From NCBI RefSeq assembly GCF_002211105.1, contig NZ_JPUA01000034.1, positions 387,408-423,812 on the forward strand: a stretch of 36,405 nt of DNA. The letters are read 5' to 3'. The DNA comes from Halomonas campaniensis. Its GTDB lineage: Bacteria; Pseudomonadota; Gammaproteobacteria; Pseudomonadales; Halomonadaceae. The notes below the pieces were generated by a model. The model was given only the letters and a program-made list of their open reading frames with translations, did no database searches and had not been told where the DNA came from. The position numbers were made by a program, and so were the translations under genes. This document shows positions 8,525 to 17,435 of the stretch, piece by piece (position 1 is the first letter of the stretch; every line of letters begins with the position of its first letter).

Positions 8525-9397
8525 TCATGCTTTAGGGGTGGTATAACTCAAATGTTGTGTCAGCCGTTGCATCAATGTGCCGCTATGGCGCCAAAAATGC
8601 CAATAGAGCGGTACCGCTAAAGAGTACCCAGGAGCCACACTGGCGAGTTGGCCACTGGCCATCAATTCGCCGACCTGCAACTGAGGCATCATGCCGTAGC
8701 CGATCCCGGCTGAAGCTAGGCGCACAAACCCTTCTGAAGAGGGGCAGAGGTGGTAAGGAAAGGGGCCATGGTAGCCGCACTGAGCAAGGAACTGGTGCTG
8801 CAACTGGTCATGAGGGCCGAAGACAATGGCGGGCGCCTTTTTAAAAGCCTCATCGCTGGGCCCATCAGGGAAGTGCCGCGCCACGTAAGCGGGCGAAGCA
8901 AGCGGGTGGTAGTGCATTTCGCCCAGCGCTACACAGCGTGCGCCGGCAATCGGTTGTGAGGCGGCGCACAGGCAGGCCGCTACATCGCCATCGCGTAAGC
9001 GCTTGAGCCCTACATCCTGGTCTTCAATGACCAGATCCAACAGTAACCCCTCCTGCTGGCAAATAGTGGCGACCGCCTCGGCCCACCAGGTGACCAAACT
9101 ATCCGCATTGATGGCGATCCGCAGGCGGGGAGCCTGATCATCCAGCGTGGGCAGGGAGCCCCGCAGGTCACGCTCTAAAAGCTGTACCTGCTGATAGTGA
9201 GTCAACAGCCGTTGGCCAGCAGGGGTGGGAGCAAGATGGGGGTGGCGTACCAGCACCGGCTGACCAAGACGAACTTCCAGCGCTTTAATACGTTGTGAAA
9301 CAGCTGACTGAGAGAGACCCAATACATCGCCAGCGCGTTCGAAGCCGTCGCACTCCACTACGGTCGCCAAGGCGTGAAGCAGTTTGTAATCCAGCAT
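8525..9397 (-). CDS. argP: LysR-family regulator ArgP (IciA)
   Basis: A 290-residue protein aligning along its length with E. coli ArgP: the N-terminal DYKLLHALATVVECDGFERA, helix-turn-helix SQSAVSQRIKALE, AINADSLVTWW at the start of the effector domain, the SSEGFVRLA loop, and a C-terminal LYWHFWRHSG segment. ArgP senses lysine and arginine and controls argO and lysine-pathway genes. The usual neighbour argO (a LysE-type exporter) is not adjacent; the gene is divergent from an imelysin gene instead. The ribosome site before the ATG at 9397 is weak. Confidence 0.9.
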   Translation of the reverse strand: MLDYKLLHALATVVECDGFERAGDVLGLSQSAVSQRIKALEVRLGQPVLVRHPHLAPTPAGQRLLTHYQQVQLLERDLRGSLPTLDDQAPRLRIAINADSLVTWWAEAVATICQQEGLLLDLVIEDQDVGLKRLRDGDVAACLCAASQPIAGARCVALGEMHYHPLASPAYVARHFPDGPSDEAFKKAPAIVFGPHDQLQHQFLAQCGYHGPFPYHLCPSSEGFVRLASAGIGYGMMPQLQVGELMASGQLASVAPGYSLAVPLYWHFWRHSGTLMQRLTQHLSYTTPKA

Positions 9398-9604
9398 GGC
9401 GGTGTTCCCAGGACAGAATAAGTGACATAAAGCAAAAAAAGGGCGATTAACCCCAGTATTGCTCTCTATTTGGGTTTAAATAGGATTGAATCTCATAGGT
9501 CAATGAATTACATTTCAGCCATGGCTAGCGCACCCAATCCTCCCAGGTTGCCTAGCACTCTATGTGAGTAGTTTCTGTTACGCCACAGCCTAAAGGATAC
9601 TGTA

Positions 9605-10900
9605 ATGCCCGCCACCATGCTCCGTCGCCCCCTTGCTGGCATCGTTGCGCTTAGCGCGCTGATGCCTGTTGCCGCTGTTGCTGTTGACACAGCTGCTGAC
9701 GACCCCGTTAACGCCGACGCCGTGGTTCACCACTACGCCGATCTGGCTCATGCCAATTACGCCGATGCACTGAGTGCCGCCCAGGCACTGAACGAGCGCA
9801 TCGACGAATTGCTGGCCAATCCCACTAGCGAGACCCTGAACGCCGCCAAGCAAGCCTGGCTGCAGGCGCGGGTGCCTTATCAGCAGAGCGAAGTATTCCG
9901 CTTTGGCAATGCCGTGGTCGACGACTGGGAAGGGCAGCTAAACGCCTGGCCTCTGGACGAAGGCATGATCGATTATGTGGAAGGTGATGACTACCAGCAT
10001 GAGCTGGGCAATGAAGGCGCTACCGCCAATATTATTGCCAACGAGCAAATCACTGTCGGCGGCGAGAGCCTGGACGTCAGCGAGATCACCCCAGAACTCC
10101 TCGCCGACCTGAATGAAATTGGCGGCTCAGAAGCTAACGTCGCCAGCGGCTATCACGCCATCGAGTTTCTGCTCTGGGGGCAGGATCTAAACGGCTTCGA
10201 GGCGGGCAGCGGTGAACGCCCGGTGAGTGATTTTCAAACCGGCGACGACTGCACCCATGGCAACTGCGACCGTCGTCGCACTTACCTGGACGCGGTATCC
10301 GACCTGTTAGTCGAGGATCTTGAGTGGATGGTGGCCCAGTGGGCACCGGAAACCGAGGGCAACTATCGCCAGGAACTGCTGGCGGAGAGCGATCAGGAAG
10401 GCCTGCGCCGCATGCTGTTCGGCATGGGTTCGCTCTCCCTGGGTGAGTTAGCGGGTGAGCGTATGAAGGTAGCGTTGGAAGCCAACTCTTTTGAGGATGA
10501 GCACGACTGCTTCAGTGACAATACCCACAACTCCCACTACTACAACGGTCAGGGTGTTCAGAATATCTACACCGGCCGCTATCAGCGCCTTGATGGCAGC
10601 GTGGTCGAGGGGCCTTCGCTGCAAGACCTATTGGCTCAGGAAGATAGCGAGCTGGCCGGCACCCTTGGTGAGCAGCTTGAAGCTACCATGGCGCGTCTGG
10701 ATGCGATCAAGCAGGCGGCTGAGGCGGAAAGCTCGCCAATGGCTTTTGACATGATGATTGCGCCGGGCAATGAGCAGGGCAGTGAATTGATCAACGAGGC
10801 GATTCTCACCCTGGTGGCGCAAACAGGGTCTATCGAACAGGCCGCAGGTGAACTGGGCGTGACCTCCCTACAGCCTGATGATGCGGGTCACCGGTTCTAG
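9605..10900 (+). CDS. Imelysin family (peptidase M75-like) periplasmic protein, IrpA/IcmP type
   Basis: A 431-residue exported protein, signal peptide about 1-26 (AVAVD boundary). It carries the imelysin GxHxxE signature as GYHAIEF at 182-188, plus the family's CTHGNCDRRR segment (two cysteines) and a second helical half with DCFSDNTHNSHYYN. Imelysins are iron-regulated periplasmic or outer-membrane proteins. Some were reported to cleave insulin, though the fold argues for an iron- or haem-related binding role. AAGGAT precedes the ATG by about five bases. It is the first of four functionally linked genes; a hairpin separates it from the next. I found no good Fur box in the 207 bases upstream. 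Confidence 0.9.
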   Translation: MPATMLRRPLAGIVALSALMPVAAVAVDTAADDPVNADAVVHHYADLAHANYADALSAAQALNERIDELLANPTSETLNAAKQAWLQARVPYQQSEVFRFGNAVVDDWEGQLNAWPLDEGMIDYVEGDDYQHELGNEGATANIIANEQITVGGESLDVSEITPELLADLNEIGGSEANVASGYHAIEFLLWGQDLNGFEAGSGERPVSDFQTGDDCTHGNCDRRRTYLDAVSDLLVEDLEWMVAQWAPETEGNYRQELLAESDQEGLRRMLFGMGSLSLGELAGERMKVALEANSFEDEHDCFSDNTHNSHYYNGQGVQNIYTGRYQRLDGSVVEGPSLQDLLAQEDSELAGTLGEQLEATMARLDAIKQAAEAESSPMAFDMMIAPGNEQGSELINEAILTLVAQTGSIEQAAGELGVTSLQPDDAGHRF

Positions 10901-10920
10901 AGCGAACTAGCGTTTACCAT

Positions 10921-10960
10921 GAGCCGCCGATAGTGTTGCTATCGTGCGGCTCTGTTGGTT
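10921..10960 (+). terminator. Terminator or attenuator hairpin between imelysin and di-haem oxidoreductase genes
   Basis: GAGCCGCCGATAG (10921-10933) pairs with CTATCGTGCGGCTC (10939-10952) with a single bulge and a 5-base loop, followed by TGTTGGTTTT. It would end or reduce transcription after the first imelysin gene, leaving less message for the downstream three. Confidence 0.65.
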
Positions 10961-10991
10961 TTGTCAGTATCCTTCTTCTCAAGGTATCACC

Positions 10992-12461
10992 ATGTACCGC
11001 TTACCCCGGTTTATCGTCCTAGCCAAGTGGGTGCCCAGCACATTAGCCCACAGCAGTTTCTTACTGTTCTTGCTGGCCGCGCCCTCACAGGCAGCCGAAT
11101 CACCTATACAAAATGCGCCACCTAGCCAAGATTACCCCATTCAAACGACGCCCATGAGTTGTGGCGATGGCTCGGTGGAGCAGTTTGACCATAACGCCTA
11201 TTCGCTGCCGCTGGGTAATATGTCGATGACCAAGCGGCTGGATTTCAGCGTCGGCAACAGCTTCTTTCGCAACCCTTGGGTGGCGGCGCCCGCCAGCACC
11301 GAGGCTAGGGATGGCTTGGGGCCGCTGATCAATACCAATAGCTGCCAAGGGTGCCACTTGAAGGACGGTCGCGGGCACCCACCAACGGGGGATGAAAATC
11401 CTATCGCGCTATTTTTGCGCCTTTCGCTACCCGCTAGCCAAGCGGATACGACGACGCTTGAACAGCGCGGCGCGCTTCCAGTGCCTAATTACGGTCTGCA
11501 ACTGCAAACCGCGGCGATTAGTGGTGCCGCTCCTGAGGGTAAGCTGGTGATCGCGTATCGCTCACGGGAGGTCAGTTTTGCCGATGGCACCAGCGTTACC
11601 CTCCAGGAGCCGGTCTACTCGATTGCCGAGCCTGCTTACGGCGAGCTGCCCGAGGATCTGCAGACCTCGCCCCGGCTGGCGCCGCCGATGATTGGCCTTG
11701 GGCTGCTGGAGGCGATTCCCGAGGCTGACCTGATAGCCGCCGCTGACCCTGACGACGCAGATGGTGACGGTATCTCCGGGCGCTACAATCAGGTCTGGGA
11801 TCTGCGCAGTGGCACGACCAAACTGGGGCGTTTCGGCTGGAAAGCGGGCGAGCCCAGTATTGAGCAACAGAGCCTACACGCCTTCGCCGGGGATATGGGG
11901 CTCACCTCCAACCTCGTGCCGCAAACCGACTGCATGGAGAGCCAGGGCTGCGATGATTTTCCCAACGGAGGCACGCCAGAAGTCAGTGATGACGTGGCCG
12001 ACTTTGTGACCTTCTACGCCTCCAGCCTGGCAGTGCCGATGCGCCGCAACCTGGATGACCCGGCGGTTCAGCAGGGTGCCGAACGGTTCAATGCCCTGGG
12101 CTGCGCCAGTTGCCATACGCCGCGCCATCGCACCGCAGCGGATGCCGAACGACCGGCGCTGGCTGATCAGATTATATGGCCTTATAGCGACCTGTTGCTG
12201 CACGATATGGGCGACGCTCTGGCGGATCATCGCAGTGAGTTCCAGGCCGATGGCCGCGAATGGCGCACCCCGCCGCTGTGGGGTATCGGCTTGGCACAAA
12301 CGGTTAACCCCCGGGCGGGCTTTCTCCACGACGGCCGCGCCCGTACTCTGGAAGAGGCGATTCTCTGGCACGGCGGTGAGGCAGAAGAGGCCACCCAAGG
12401 CTATCGTGACTTGGTCGAAGACCAACGTGCTGAGCTCATTCGTTTTCTTGAATCCCTATAA
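10992..12461 (+). CDS. Di-haem oxidoreductase (DHOR family) with two CxxCH motifs
   Basis: A 489-residue exported c-type cytochrome. The signal peptide ends near PSQA-AE. Two haem-attachment motifs are visible: CQGCH at 118-122 and CASCH at 371-375. Around the first, NTNSCQGCHLKDGRGHPP is typical of the DHOR family, and the C-terminal RTPPLWGIGL and FLHDGRARTLEEAI match the di-haem peroxidase-like fold. It should act in the periplasm as a redox enzyme; in iron-linked clusters it is thought to pair with imelysins, perhaps changing the iron oxidation state (inference). The ATG at 10992 follows CAAGGT and is preferred to a GTG 16 codons upstream because the signal peptide then begins correctly. 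Confidence 0.88.
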   Translation: MYRLPRFIVLAKWVPSTLAHSSFLLFLLAAPSQAAESPIQNAPPSQDYPIQTTPMSCGDGSVEQFDHNAYSLPLGNMSMTKRLDFSVGNSFFRNPWVAAPASTEARDGLGPLINTNSCQGCHLKDGRGHPPTGDENPIALFLRLSLPASQADTTTLEQRGALPVPNYGLQLQTAAISGAAPEGKLVIAYRSREVSFADGTSVTLQEPVYSIAEPAYGELPEDLQTSPRLAPPMIGLGLLEAIPEADLIAAADPDDADGDGISGRYNQVWDLRSGTTKLGRFGWKAGEPSIEQQSLHAFAGDMGLTSNLVPQTDCMESQGCDDFPNGGTPEVSDDVADFVTFYASSLAVPMRRNLDDPAVQQGAERFNALGCASCHTPRHRTAADAERPALADQIIWPYSDLLLHDMGDALADHRSEFQADGREWRTPPLWGIGLAQTVNPRAGFLHDGRARTLEEAILWHGGEAEEATQGYRDLVEDQRAELIRFLESL

Positions 12462-12503
12462 GTGTTGTTGAATTGTTGCAGGCTTGATTGCCAAGGAGTT
12501 GAT

Positions 12504-13529
12504 GTGATCGCATCTTTTCGCCGCCTGGGGTTGCTGGCCTGTACGCTACTGGCCGCGCCGCTCTCTTTTGCTTCGGACACTCCCACGCCGCGGGATATTT
12601 GGCACGGCGCCGTGGAAATGCAGTATGCCGAGCTGAGTGCCGCCTCCGAGCGCCTGGAGGCGAGCGCCACGCGCTTTTGCCAAGCCCCCGATGAATCGCT
12701 CAGGCAGCAGCTGGAAAGCGACTGGCTGAACGCCTATCAAGCCTGGCAGGCGGTGCGCTTTATCCAGTTTGGCCCGGTGGAGCAGAACAGCCGGGGCTGG
12801 CAGCTGCAGTTCTGGCCGGATCGTAAAAACCTGGTGGGCCGCAAAGTGGGCGGATGGTTGCAAGCAACCGACGCACCGGATGCCCAGGATATCGCCGCTG
12901 ACAGCGTGGCGATCCAGGGCTTCCCCGCCCTTGAGTACTTGCTCTATGACGACGCCATGGGCGAGCAGGCTCTTAGCGATCCTGCCGCCTGCGACTTGAT
13001 GCAGGCCATCACGACGCATCTTGCGGATACCACAAGCGCGCTACACCGCGACTGGCAGGCCTTTGGCGAGCACTATCTTGATACTGCCGACTACACCGAA
13101 ATCACACTGGCCAGCGCCATCCAGGCCCTCGAAATACTCGAAGATAAACGGCTCGGTGAGCCCATGGGCCTTAAAGGCGCACCCGCCAACGGCTACTTGG
13201 CGGAAGCCTGGCGTAGCGGACAAACGGTTCGGTTGGTAGAGAGCAGCCTGGAGGGCCTGCGTACCGGCTTCCTGCCGGGCCTTACCGCGCTGCTGCGCGA
13301 GGCCGATGCGCTACCGCTCGCCGAGACGTTTCGTGACCAGTTGGATAAGACACTCGTTCAGGCCAGCGAATTGCCGCCGGGCTTGGTGCCTTCCCTTGAA
13401 GACGAAGAGGCGTTTCGGGGTCTTCAGTCGCTCTACCTCGACATCAGCCAGCTACGCCACCTGCTGGGTAACGAGATAGCCGCTGAACTGGGGTTGGTGC
13501 GCGGTTTCAATTCCAGCGACGGGGATTGA
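12504..13529 (+). CDS. Second imelysin family protein
   Basis: A 341-residue exported protein, signal peptide of about 23 residues ending SFA. It is a divergent imelysin: the core motif reads GFPALEYLLY at 139-148, so the histidine of the classic GxHxxE is replaced by Pro while the Glu is kept. This is the form commonly seen for the second imelysin in such clusters. The other family segments (WLNAYQAWQAVRFIQFGP, WPDRKNLVGRK) are intact. The start is taken as GTG at 12504 because AAGGAG lies five bases upstream and the signal peptide then starts MIASFRR. It lies 42 bases after the di-haem gene and 3 bases before the DUF1513 gene, so these three form an operon. Confidence 0.85.
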   Translation: MIASFRRLGLLACTLLAAPLSFASDTPTPRDIWHGAVEMQYAELSAASERLEASATRFCQAPDESLRQQLESDWLNAYQAWQAVRFIQFGPVEQNSRGWQLQFWPDRKNLVGRKVGGWLQATDAPDAQDIAADSVAIQGFPALEYLLYDDAMGEQALSDPAACDLMQAITTHLADTTSALHRDWQAFGEHYLDTADYTEITLASAIQALEILEDKRLGEPMGLKGAPANGYLAEAWRSGQTVRLVESSLEGLRTGFLPGLTALLREADALPLAETFRDQLDKTLVQASELPPGLVPSLEDEEAFRGLQSLYLDISQLRHLLGNEIAAELGLVRGFNSSDGD

Positions 13530-13532
13530 ACC

Positions 13533-14621
13533 ATGCAGCGACGCCAAGTACTCAAAGTGGGGTTAGGCAGCGTGGCTATGGCGCTAACGCCGCTGAGTTG
13601 GGCGCTGCCCGCCCGGGACGAGGTGGATTGGCTGTTTAGCGCAGTAGATGACCCCAGCGGAGGGCATTACATCGCCGGGGTGGCATTGGATGGTCAGACC
13701 CGCTTTATGATCGAAGTACCCGAGCGCTGCCATGGTGGCTGTCTGCGGCCAGCTTCCCGCCAGGCGGTGCTGTTTGCTCGCCGCCCTGGCACAAGGATGC
13801 ATGTGATCGATGGGGACAACCGCCAATTAGCCCACACCCTTGCGGCCGGGGAGGGCTACCACTTCTACGGGCATGGCGTTTTCGACCTGAACGGGCGCTA
13901 TCTGTATGTCACCGCCAATCGTTTGGAGGACAGCGCCGGGCTCGTGCGTGTTTACGACGCTGCCAACGCCTACACCCATGTGCGCGATATGCCGCTGGGT
14001 GGTATCGGGCCCCATGAGCTTCGGCTAATGCCGGATGGCGACACCCTGGTGATTGGTTTAGGGGGTATTCAGACCCACCCTGACTATGGCCGGGTCAAAC
14101 TCAATCTGGACACCATGGCCCCGGCGCTGCTGCTAATGGATCGCCATAGCGGTGAAATAGTGGCTCGCCACGCGCCTTCGCACCACCAGCTAAGCTGCCG
14201 TCATCTGGATGTAGCGGCGGACGGCACGGTGATTGCCGGGTACCAGTTCGAAGGCCCCGAGTGGGAGTCTCATCCGCTGATCTGCCGTCTGGATACTAAT
14301 GGCCAGTTTTCTGAGTTGGCGCTGCCCGAGGAGGTCACCGCCAGCCTGAATCACTACATCGCCAGCGTGGCGTTTAGCCGTGTCGCGGCCAATGTTTTAG
14401 TTACCGCCCCCCGTGGCAACCAGGTGCTGCTGCTGGATGCCGCCCAAGGCAAGCTGGTTGCCAGCCTGGCACTGCCCGACGCCGCTGGCGCCCGCTGCGA
14501 CGGCAACGGCGGCTTTCTGGTCTCCTCCGGCCAGGGCGGGCTTTACCGTGTAACGCCTGACTCGTCAACGCCCGAGCTGCTCGCCAGCCTGGAAATTCGC
14601 TGGGATAACCATCTGACATAA
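13533..14621 (+). CDS. DUF1513 beta-propeller-like exported protein
   Basis: A 362-residue protein of the DUF1513 family. The N-terminus MQRRQVLKVGLGS has a twin-arginine pattern (RRxVLK) before a hydrophobic stretch, so Tat export of a folded, perhaps cofactor-bearing protein is plausible. The rest consists of repeated strands with HGVFDLNGRYLYVTAN, GIGPHELRLMPDG and LSCRHLDVAADG, consistent with a beta-propeller. The molecular function of the family is not established; it recurs with imelysin and di-haem oxidoreductase genes and is expected to act with them in periplasmic iron handling. It starts 3 bases after the preceding stop and closes the operon. Confidence 0.85.
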   Translation: MQRRQVLKVGLGSVAMALTPLSWALPARDEVDWLFSAVDDPSGGHYIAGVALDGQTRFMIEVPERCHGGCLRPASRQAVLFARRPGTRMHVIDGDNRQLAHTLAAGEGYHFYGHGVFDLNGRYLYVTANRLEDSAGLVRVYDAANAYTHVRDMPLGGIGPHELRLMPDGDTLVIGLGGIQTHPDYGRVKLNLDTMAPALLLMDRHSGEIVARHAPSHHQLSCRHLDVAADGTVIAGYQFEGPEWESHPLICRLDTNGQFSELALPEEVTASLNHYIASVAFSRVAANVLVTAPRGNQVLLLDAAQGKLVASLALPDAAGARCDGNGGFLVSSGQGGLYRVTPDSSTPELLASLEIRWDNHLT

Positions 14622-14628
14622 AAGACTT

Positions 14629-14653
14629 TAAATAGTTATTAGTAATAGCCCGT
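14629..14653 (+). promoter_or_regulatory. PvdS-type iron-starvation box variant upstream of the exporter gene
   Basis: TAAAT (14629-14633) is followed after exactly 17 bases by CGT (14651-14653), 110 bases before the exporter ATG. The Pseudomonas PvdS consensus is TAAAT-N16-CGT, so the spacing is one base long. It begins 8 bases past the preceding stop codon, in the only gap in front of the exporter gene. Weak evidence alone; it gains weight from the similar motif before mbtH. Confidence 0.35.
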
Positions 14654-14763
14654 CGATACGACCTGTCAGGCCAACGGTTTACTACCCAATATAAATGACG
14701 CCTTCTTGGTGAGAGGTGCTGCTGGTAGACTTCAGCGCTCTTTACAGGAAGGCAAGGAGCACC

Positions 14764-16416
14764 ATGGAACTGCTGCGCTTAGTATTTCATCACTACCGCT
14801 GGCCCTTTCTAGGCGCCATTGCTCTTAGCCTATTGAGCGCTGGTTTAGGGGTCGGGGTGATTGCGTTTATCAATCAGCGGCTTATTGAAGTAGGCAGTAT
14901 GGCGGCGCTGCCGCAATTTCTAGGCCTGCTGGCGGTGCTGCTGGCGGTTACGCTCAGTACACAGTTGGCGCTGACCGTGCTGGGGCATCACTTTGTGTTT
15001 GACCTACGCTCACGACTGGTAAAGCGGATTCTCGACACCGATATTGAGCGCTTGGAGCAGCTGGGCAACGCCACCTTGCTTGCTAGCCTGTCCAGCGATG
15101 TACGTAACATCACCATTGGCTTTGTGCGCCTCCCAGAGTTGATTCAAGGTGTGGTGCTAACGCTCGCATCGGTGGCTTACTTGGCATGGCTCTCTCCGCA
15201 AATGGTGGTGATCACCGTGGTGTGGATCGCGTTCACCATGGGCGTGGGTTGGGTGCTGGTGTCGCGGGTGTATCGCCACTTTCGCCTGGTGCGTGAAAGC
15301 GAAGACAGTCTGTATAAAGATTTCCAGGCGGCCATTGAAGGGCGCAAAGAGCTGGCGCTCAACCGCGACCGTGCCCGGCGCTTTTATGACGAGCGCTATA
15401 CCGCCAATGCCCGTGACTACCGTCACCACATCATCCGCGCCGATACCTACCACTTAAGCGCCAATAACTGGTCTAACATTATGATGTTGGGCGCCATCGG
15501 CGTGGTGTTTTTTCTCTCTAATGGGTTGGGCTGGGCGAATACCACCGTGGCTTCCACCTTTGCGCTGACGCTGCTGTTCCTGCGCACGCCGCTGATTCAG
15601 GCGGTGGGCGCCTGGCCAACGCTGATCAGTGCCCAGGTTGCTTTTGATAAATTGAGCAGCCTGGAGTTGGCCGAGTACCAGTCAAGCTTTGCCGTCGACG
15701 ATACGCTGTCCGATTGGCAGCGACTTGAACTGGAAGAAGTCACCTACCACTACCCGGCCACTGCCCAGGGCGAAGGCTTCCAGGTAGGGCCGCTTAATAT
15801 GACCCTTGAGCGCGGTGAGCAGGTGTTTCTGATCGGCGGTAACGGCAGCGGTAAGTCGACTTTGGCAAGACTGCTTTCGGGATTATACCGCCCCCAAAGT
15901 GGCACCATTAAGATTGATGGCGAGGTGGTCACCGCTGCTCAGTGGGAGGCGTTTCGCGCCCGTTTTGCCAGCGTGTTTACCGATTTCCATCAGTTTGATC
16001 AGACCATGGGGCCAGAAGGGCTGCCCGCTGACCCGCAGGTCGTCGATACCTGGCTTGAGCGGCTGCAGATGCAGCACAAGCTGCAGTGGGAGGGTGATCG
16101 CGTTATTAACACTCAGCTCTCCCAAGGCCAGCGTAAGCGTCTGGCGCTACTGCTGGCCATTGCCGAGAAGCGCGATATCTTATTGCTGGACGAGTGGGCG
16201 GCGGATCAAGACCCGCAGTTCCGGCGGCTGTTCTACCGCGAGTTGTTACCGAACTTAAAAGCGATGGGGAAAACCGTGTTTGCCATCAGCCATGACGACA
16301 GCTACTTCGTCCACGCCGACCGGTTGCTTGAGATGTCGAAGGGCCAGCTAAGCGAGCTGAAAGGCGAACAGCGTGCACGAGCGAGTGAGGACGCTGTTGC
16401 GCAAATTAATATCTAA
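14764..16416 (+). CDS. yojI: YojI/PvdE-type peptide ABC exporter (fused permease and ATPase)
   Basis: A 550-residue half-transporter: six membrane helices (about 1-300), then an ATPase domain with Walker [10 protein letters not shown] at 358-366, a degenerate signature LSQGQ at 452-456, Walker [12 protein letters not shown] and the H-loop AISHDD. The protein aligns nearly end to end with E. coli YojI (547 residues), which exports microcin J25; [20 protein letters not shown] and [20 protein letters not shown] are nearly shared. The related PvdE and SyrD move peptide siderophores or their precursors and lipopeptides. Between iron genes and downstream of an iron-starvation-box-like motif, export of the siderophore or its precursor to the periplasm is the best guess. 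AAGGAG precedes the ATG at 14764 by five bases, so a GTG at 14716 is rejected. Confidence 0.9.
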   Translation: MELLRLVFHHYRWPFLGAIALSLLSAGLGVGVIAFINQRLIEVGSMAALPQFLGLLAVLLAVTLSTQLALTVLGHHFVFDLRSRLVKRILDTDIERLEQLGNATLLASLSSDVRNITIGFVRLPELIQGVVLTLASVAYLAWLSPQMVVITVVWIAFTMGVGWVLVSRVYRHFRLVRESEDSLYKDFQAAIEGRKELALNRDRARRFYDERYTANARDYRHHIIRADTYHLSANNWSNIMMLGAIGVVFFLSNGLGWANTTVASTFALTLLFLRTPLIQAVGAWPTLISAQVAFDKLSSLELAEYQSSFAVDDTLSDWQRLELEEVTYHYPATAQGEGFQVGPLNMTLERGEQVFLIGGNGSGKSTLARLLSGLYRPQSGTIKIDGEVVTAAQWEAFRARFASVFTDFHQFDQTMGPEGLPADPQVVDTWLERLQMQHKLQWEGDRVINTQLSQGQRKRLALLLAIAEKRDILLLDEWAADQDPQFRRLFYRELLPNLKAMGKTVFAISHDDSYFVHADRLLEMSKGQLSELKGEQRARASEDAVAQINI

Positions 16417-16421
16417 ACCGT

Positions 16422-16445
16422 GTTAAAAATAGCTAACGTTTTAAC
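16422..16445. terminator. Weak bidirectional hairpin between convergent exporter and FhuF genes
   Basis: GTTAAAA (16422-16428) and TTTTAAC (16439-16445) form an inverted repeat in the 24-base gap between the two convergent genes. The stem is mostly A-T with only one G-C pair, so it is a poor terminator, but nothing else fits in the gap. Confidence 0.3.
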
Positions 16446-17229
16446 GGGCGACCTGCTTGGCGCGCTTTCGTGCTTCCAGGTCGCAGCCCTCTAGCGGGCA
16501 GGTGCCGCAGGTATCAAACTCATCCAGTAAATAGCGCAGGCAGCAAAGCTTGCGTACCCGCTTAACTTCCTCACTTCCCTTGGGCGTAAAGTAGCGCACC
16601 GGCTGAAACAGCGGGTTGCGCTTGCCGCTGGGCAGGTTGCGCGCTTCCAGCAGCGCCTTGGCGGCCTCAAACGCCTGCTGACTGGCAAGCGGATGCTCGC
16701 CCAGTGCATTGACGTAAAAGTCCAGGTAGCCACCGGCATTGCTCCAGAACACCCGCTTTGCGGCGCCGGAGATGGCCGCTAATTGTTCGATCAACGGTGC
16801 CCAGTGCTGCTCAATCAGGGTAGCAAAACGCTCAAACGGATCTTGAGTGGTTATCGGCGTGCCTTCATGGGGCAACCACAGCCGCGAGGTGGCGCCCTTG
16901 TCGTTGAAGAGAACCTGCATGTCGTCCAGCCCCACCGGCAAGTCACGGTTGAGCAGCAGATTGGCTGTCAGCGTGGGAACGGTTAGCGCACTTAAGTGCC
17001 ATTTCGACCAGATTGATACCACTGCCCGCTGGTCTCCGTCTGGGTACTGTTCAGCGAAACGGGAAAGATCCTCTTTAAGCCAATCGGCATTCCGCCAACG
17101 GGCTGTTTTGAACGCTTCCAGCGGTGGCGTTCCACCGATTAACGGCGGCGTAAAATTCGCCAACGGCCCGGTATAGCAGGCGGCCAACGAGGGCTCGAAC
17201 AGTTGTGGCTGACGCAGAGCAGAGGGCAT
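16441..17229 (-). CDS. fhuF: FhuF-like siderophore-iron reductase
   Basis: A 262-residue cytoplasmic protein ending with the cysteine pattern of FhuF, CC-x10-C-x2-C (C229, C230, C241, C244), which binds a 2Fe-2S cluster. Upstream, WSNAGGYLDFYVN and the NPLFQPVRYF segment also fit the ferric iron reductase FhuF family. It should reduce ferric iron in imported siderophores so that the metal is released. GGAG lies seven bases before the ATG at 17229. It is divergent from the TonB-dependent receptor gene, with two Fur-box-like sites in the shared 206-base gap. Confidence 0.88.
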   Translation of the reverse strand: MPSALRQPQLFEPSLAACYTGPLANFTPPLIGGTPPLEAFKTARWRNADWLKEDLSRFAEQYPDGDQRAVVSIWSKWHLSALTVPTLTANLLLNRDLPVGLDDMQVLFNDKGATSRLWLPHEGTPITTQDPFERFATLIEQHWAPLIEQLAAISGAAKRVFWSNAGGYLDFYVNALGEHPLASQQAFEAAKALLEARNLPSGKRNPLFQPVRYFTPKGSEEVKRVRKLCCLRYLLDEFDTCGTCPLEGCDLEARKRAKQVAR

Positions 17230-17295
17230 CGCGGGGCTCCATCACAGGGCTTTGAAACAGCTCACGGGAGAAATAAGGTTGAGGTCATCATAAAC

Positions 17296-17314
17296 GATAA
17301 TGCATATCACTAAA
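17296..17314. promoter_or_regulatory. Fur-box-like site 1, between fhuF and the receptor gene
   Basis: GATAATGCATATCACTAAA matches the 19-base Fur consensus (GATAATGATAATCATTATC) at 13 of 19 positions by hand count, including an unbroken GATAATG. It lies between two divergent iron-uptake genes and could control both. Confidence 0.6.
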
Positions 17315-17344
17315 ATAGGTGAATGCATTAAACGCGTCGTTGTG

Positions 17345-17363
17345 TCAAATGCAAATGATTCTG
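17345..17363. promoter_or_regulatory. Fur-box-like site 2, between fhuF and the receptor gene
   Basis: This site, with core AATGCAAATGATT, matches the Fur consensus at 11 of 19 positions by hand count. It lies about 73 bases before the receptor ATG, a normal place for a repressor site overlapping the promoter. Confidence 0.45.
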
Positions 17364-17435
17364 CTTTGATGTAGAGTGCATGCTCCCATTGCGTCATTCA
17401 TCTACGGCCTGCTCTTGTTGAAATAGGAACTCTCC

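Noticed and set aside
9398..9604. A Fur box upstream of the first imelysin gene
   Set aside because: I looked because the family is iron-regulated, but no 19-base stretch reached a convincing match to the consensus. TAAAT occurs there, but no CGT follows at 16 or 17 bases.
11874..12425. A 183-codon open frame on the minus strand inside the di-haem oxidoreductase gene
   Set aside because: It lies wholly antisense to a gene with clear CxxCH motifs and family similarity, and its own translation shows no recognisable domain. High-G+C codon bias explains such frames.
17230..17435. An iron-starvation (PvdS-type) box before the TonB receptor gene
   Set aside because: No TAAAT-N16/17-CGT is present. 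The nearest, TAAAA followed by CGT, has a 19-base spacer and lacks the core pentamer.
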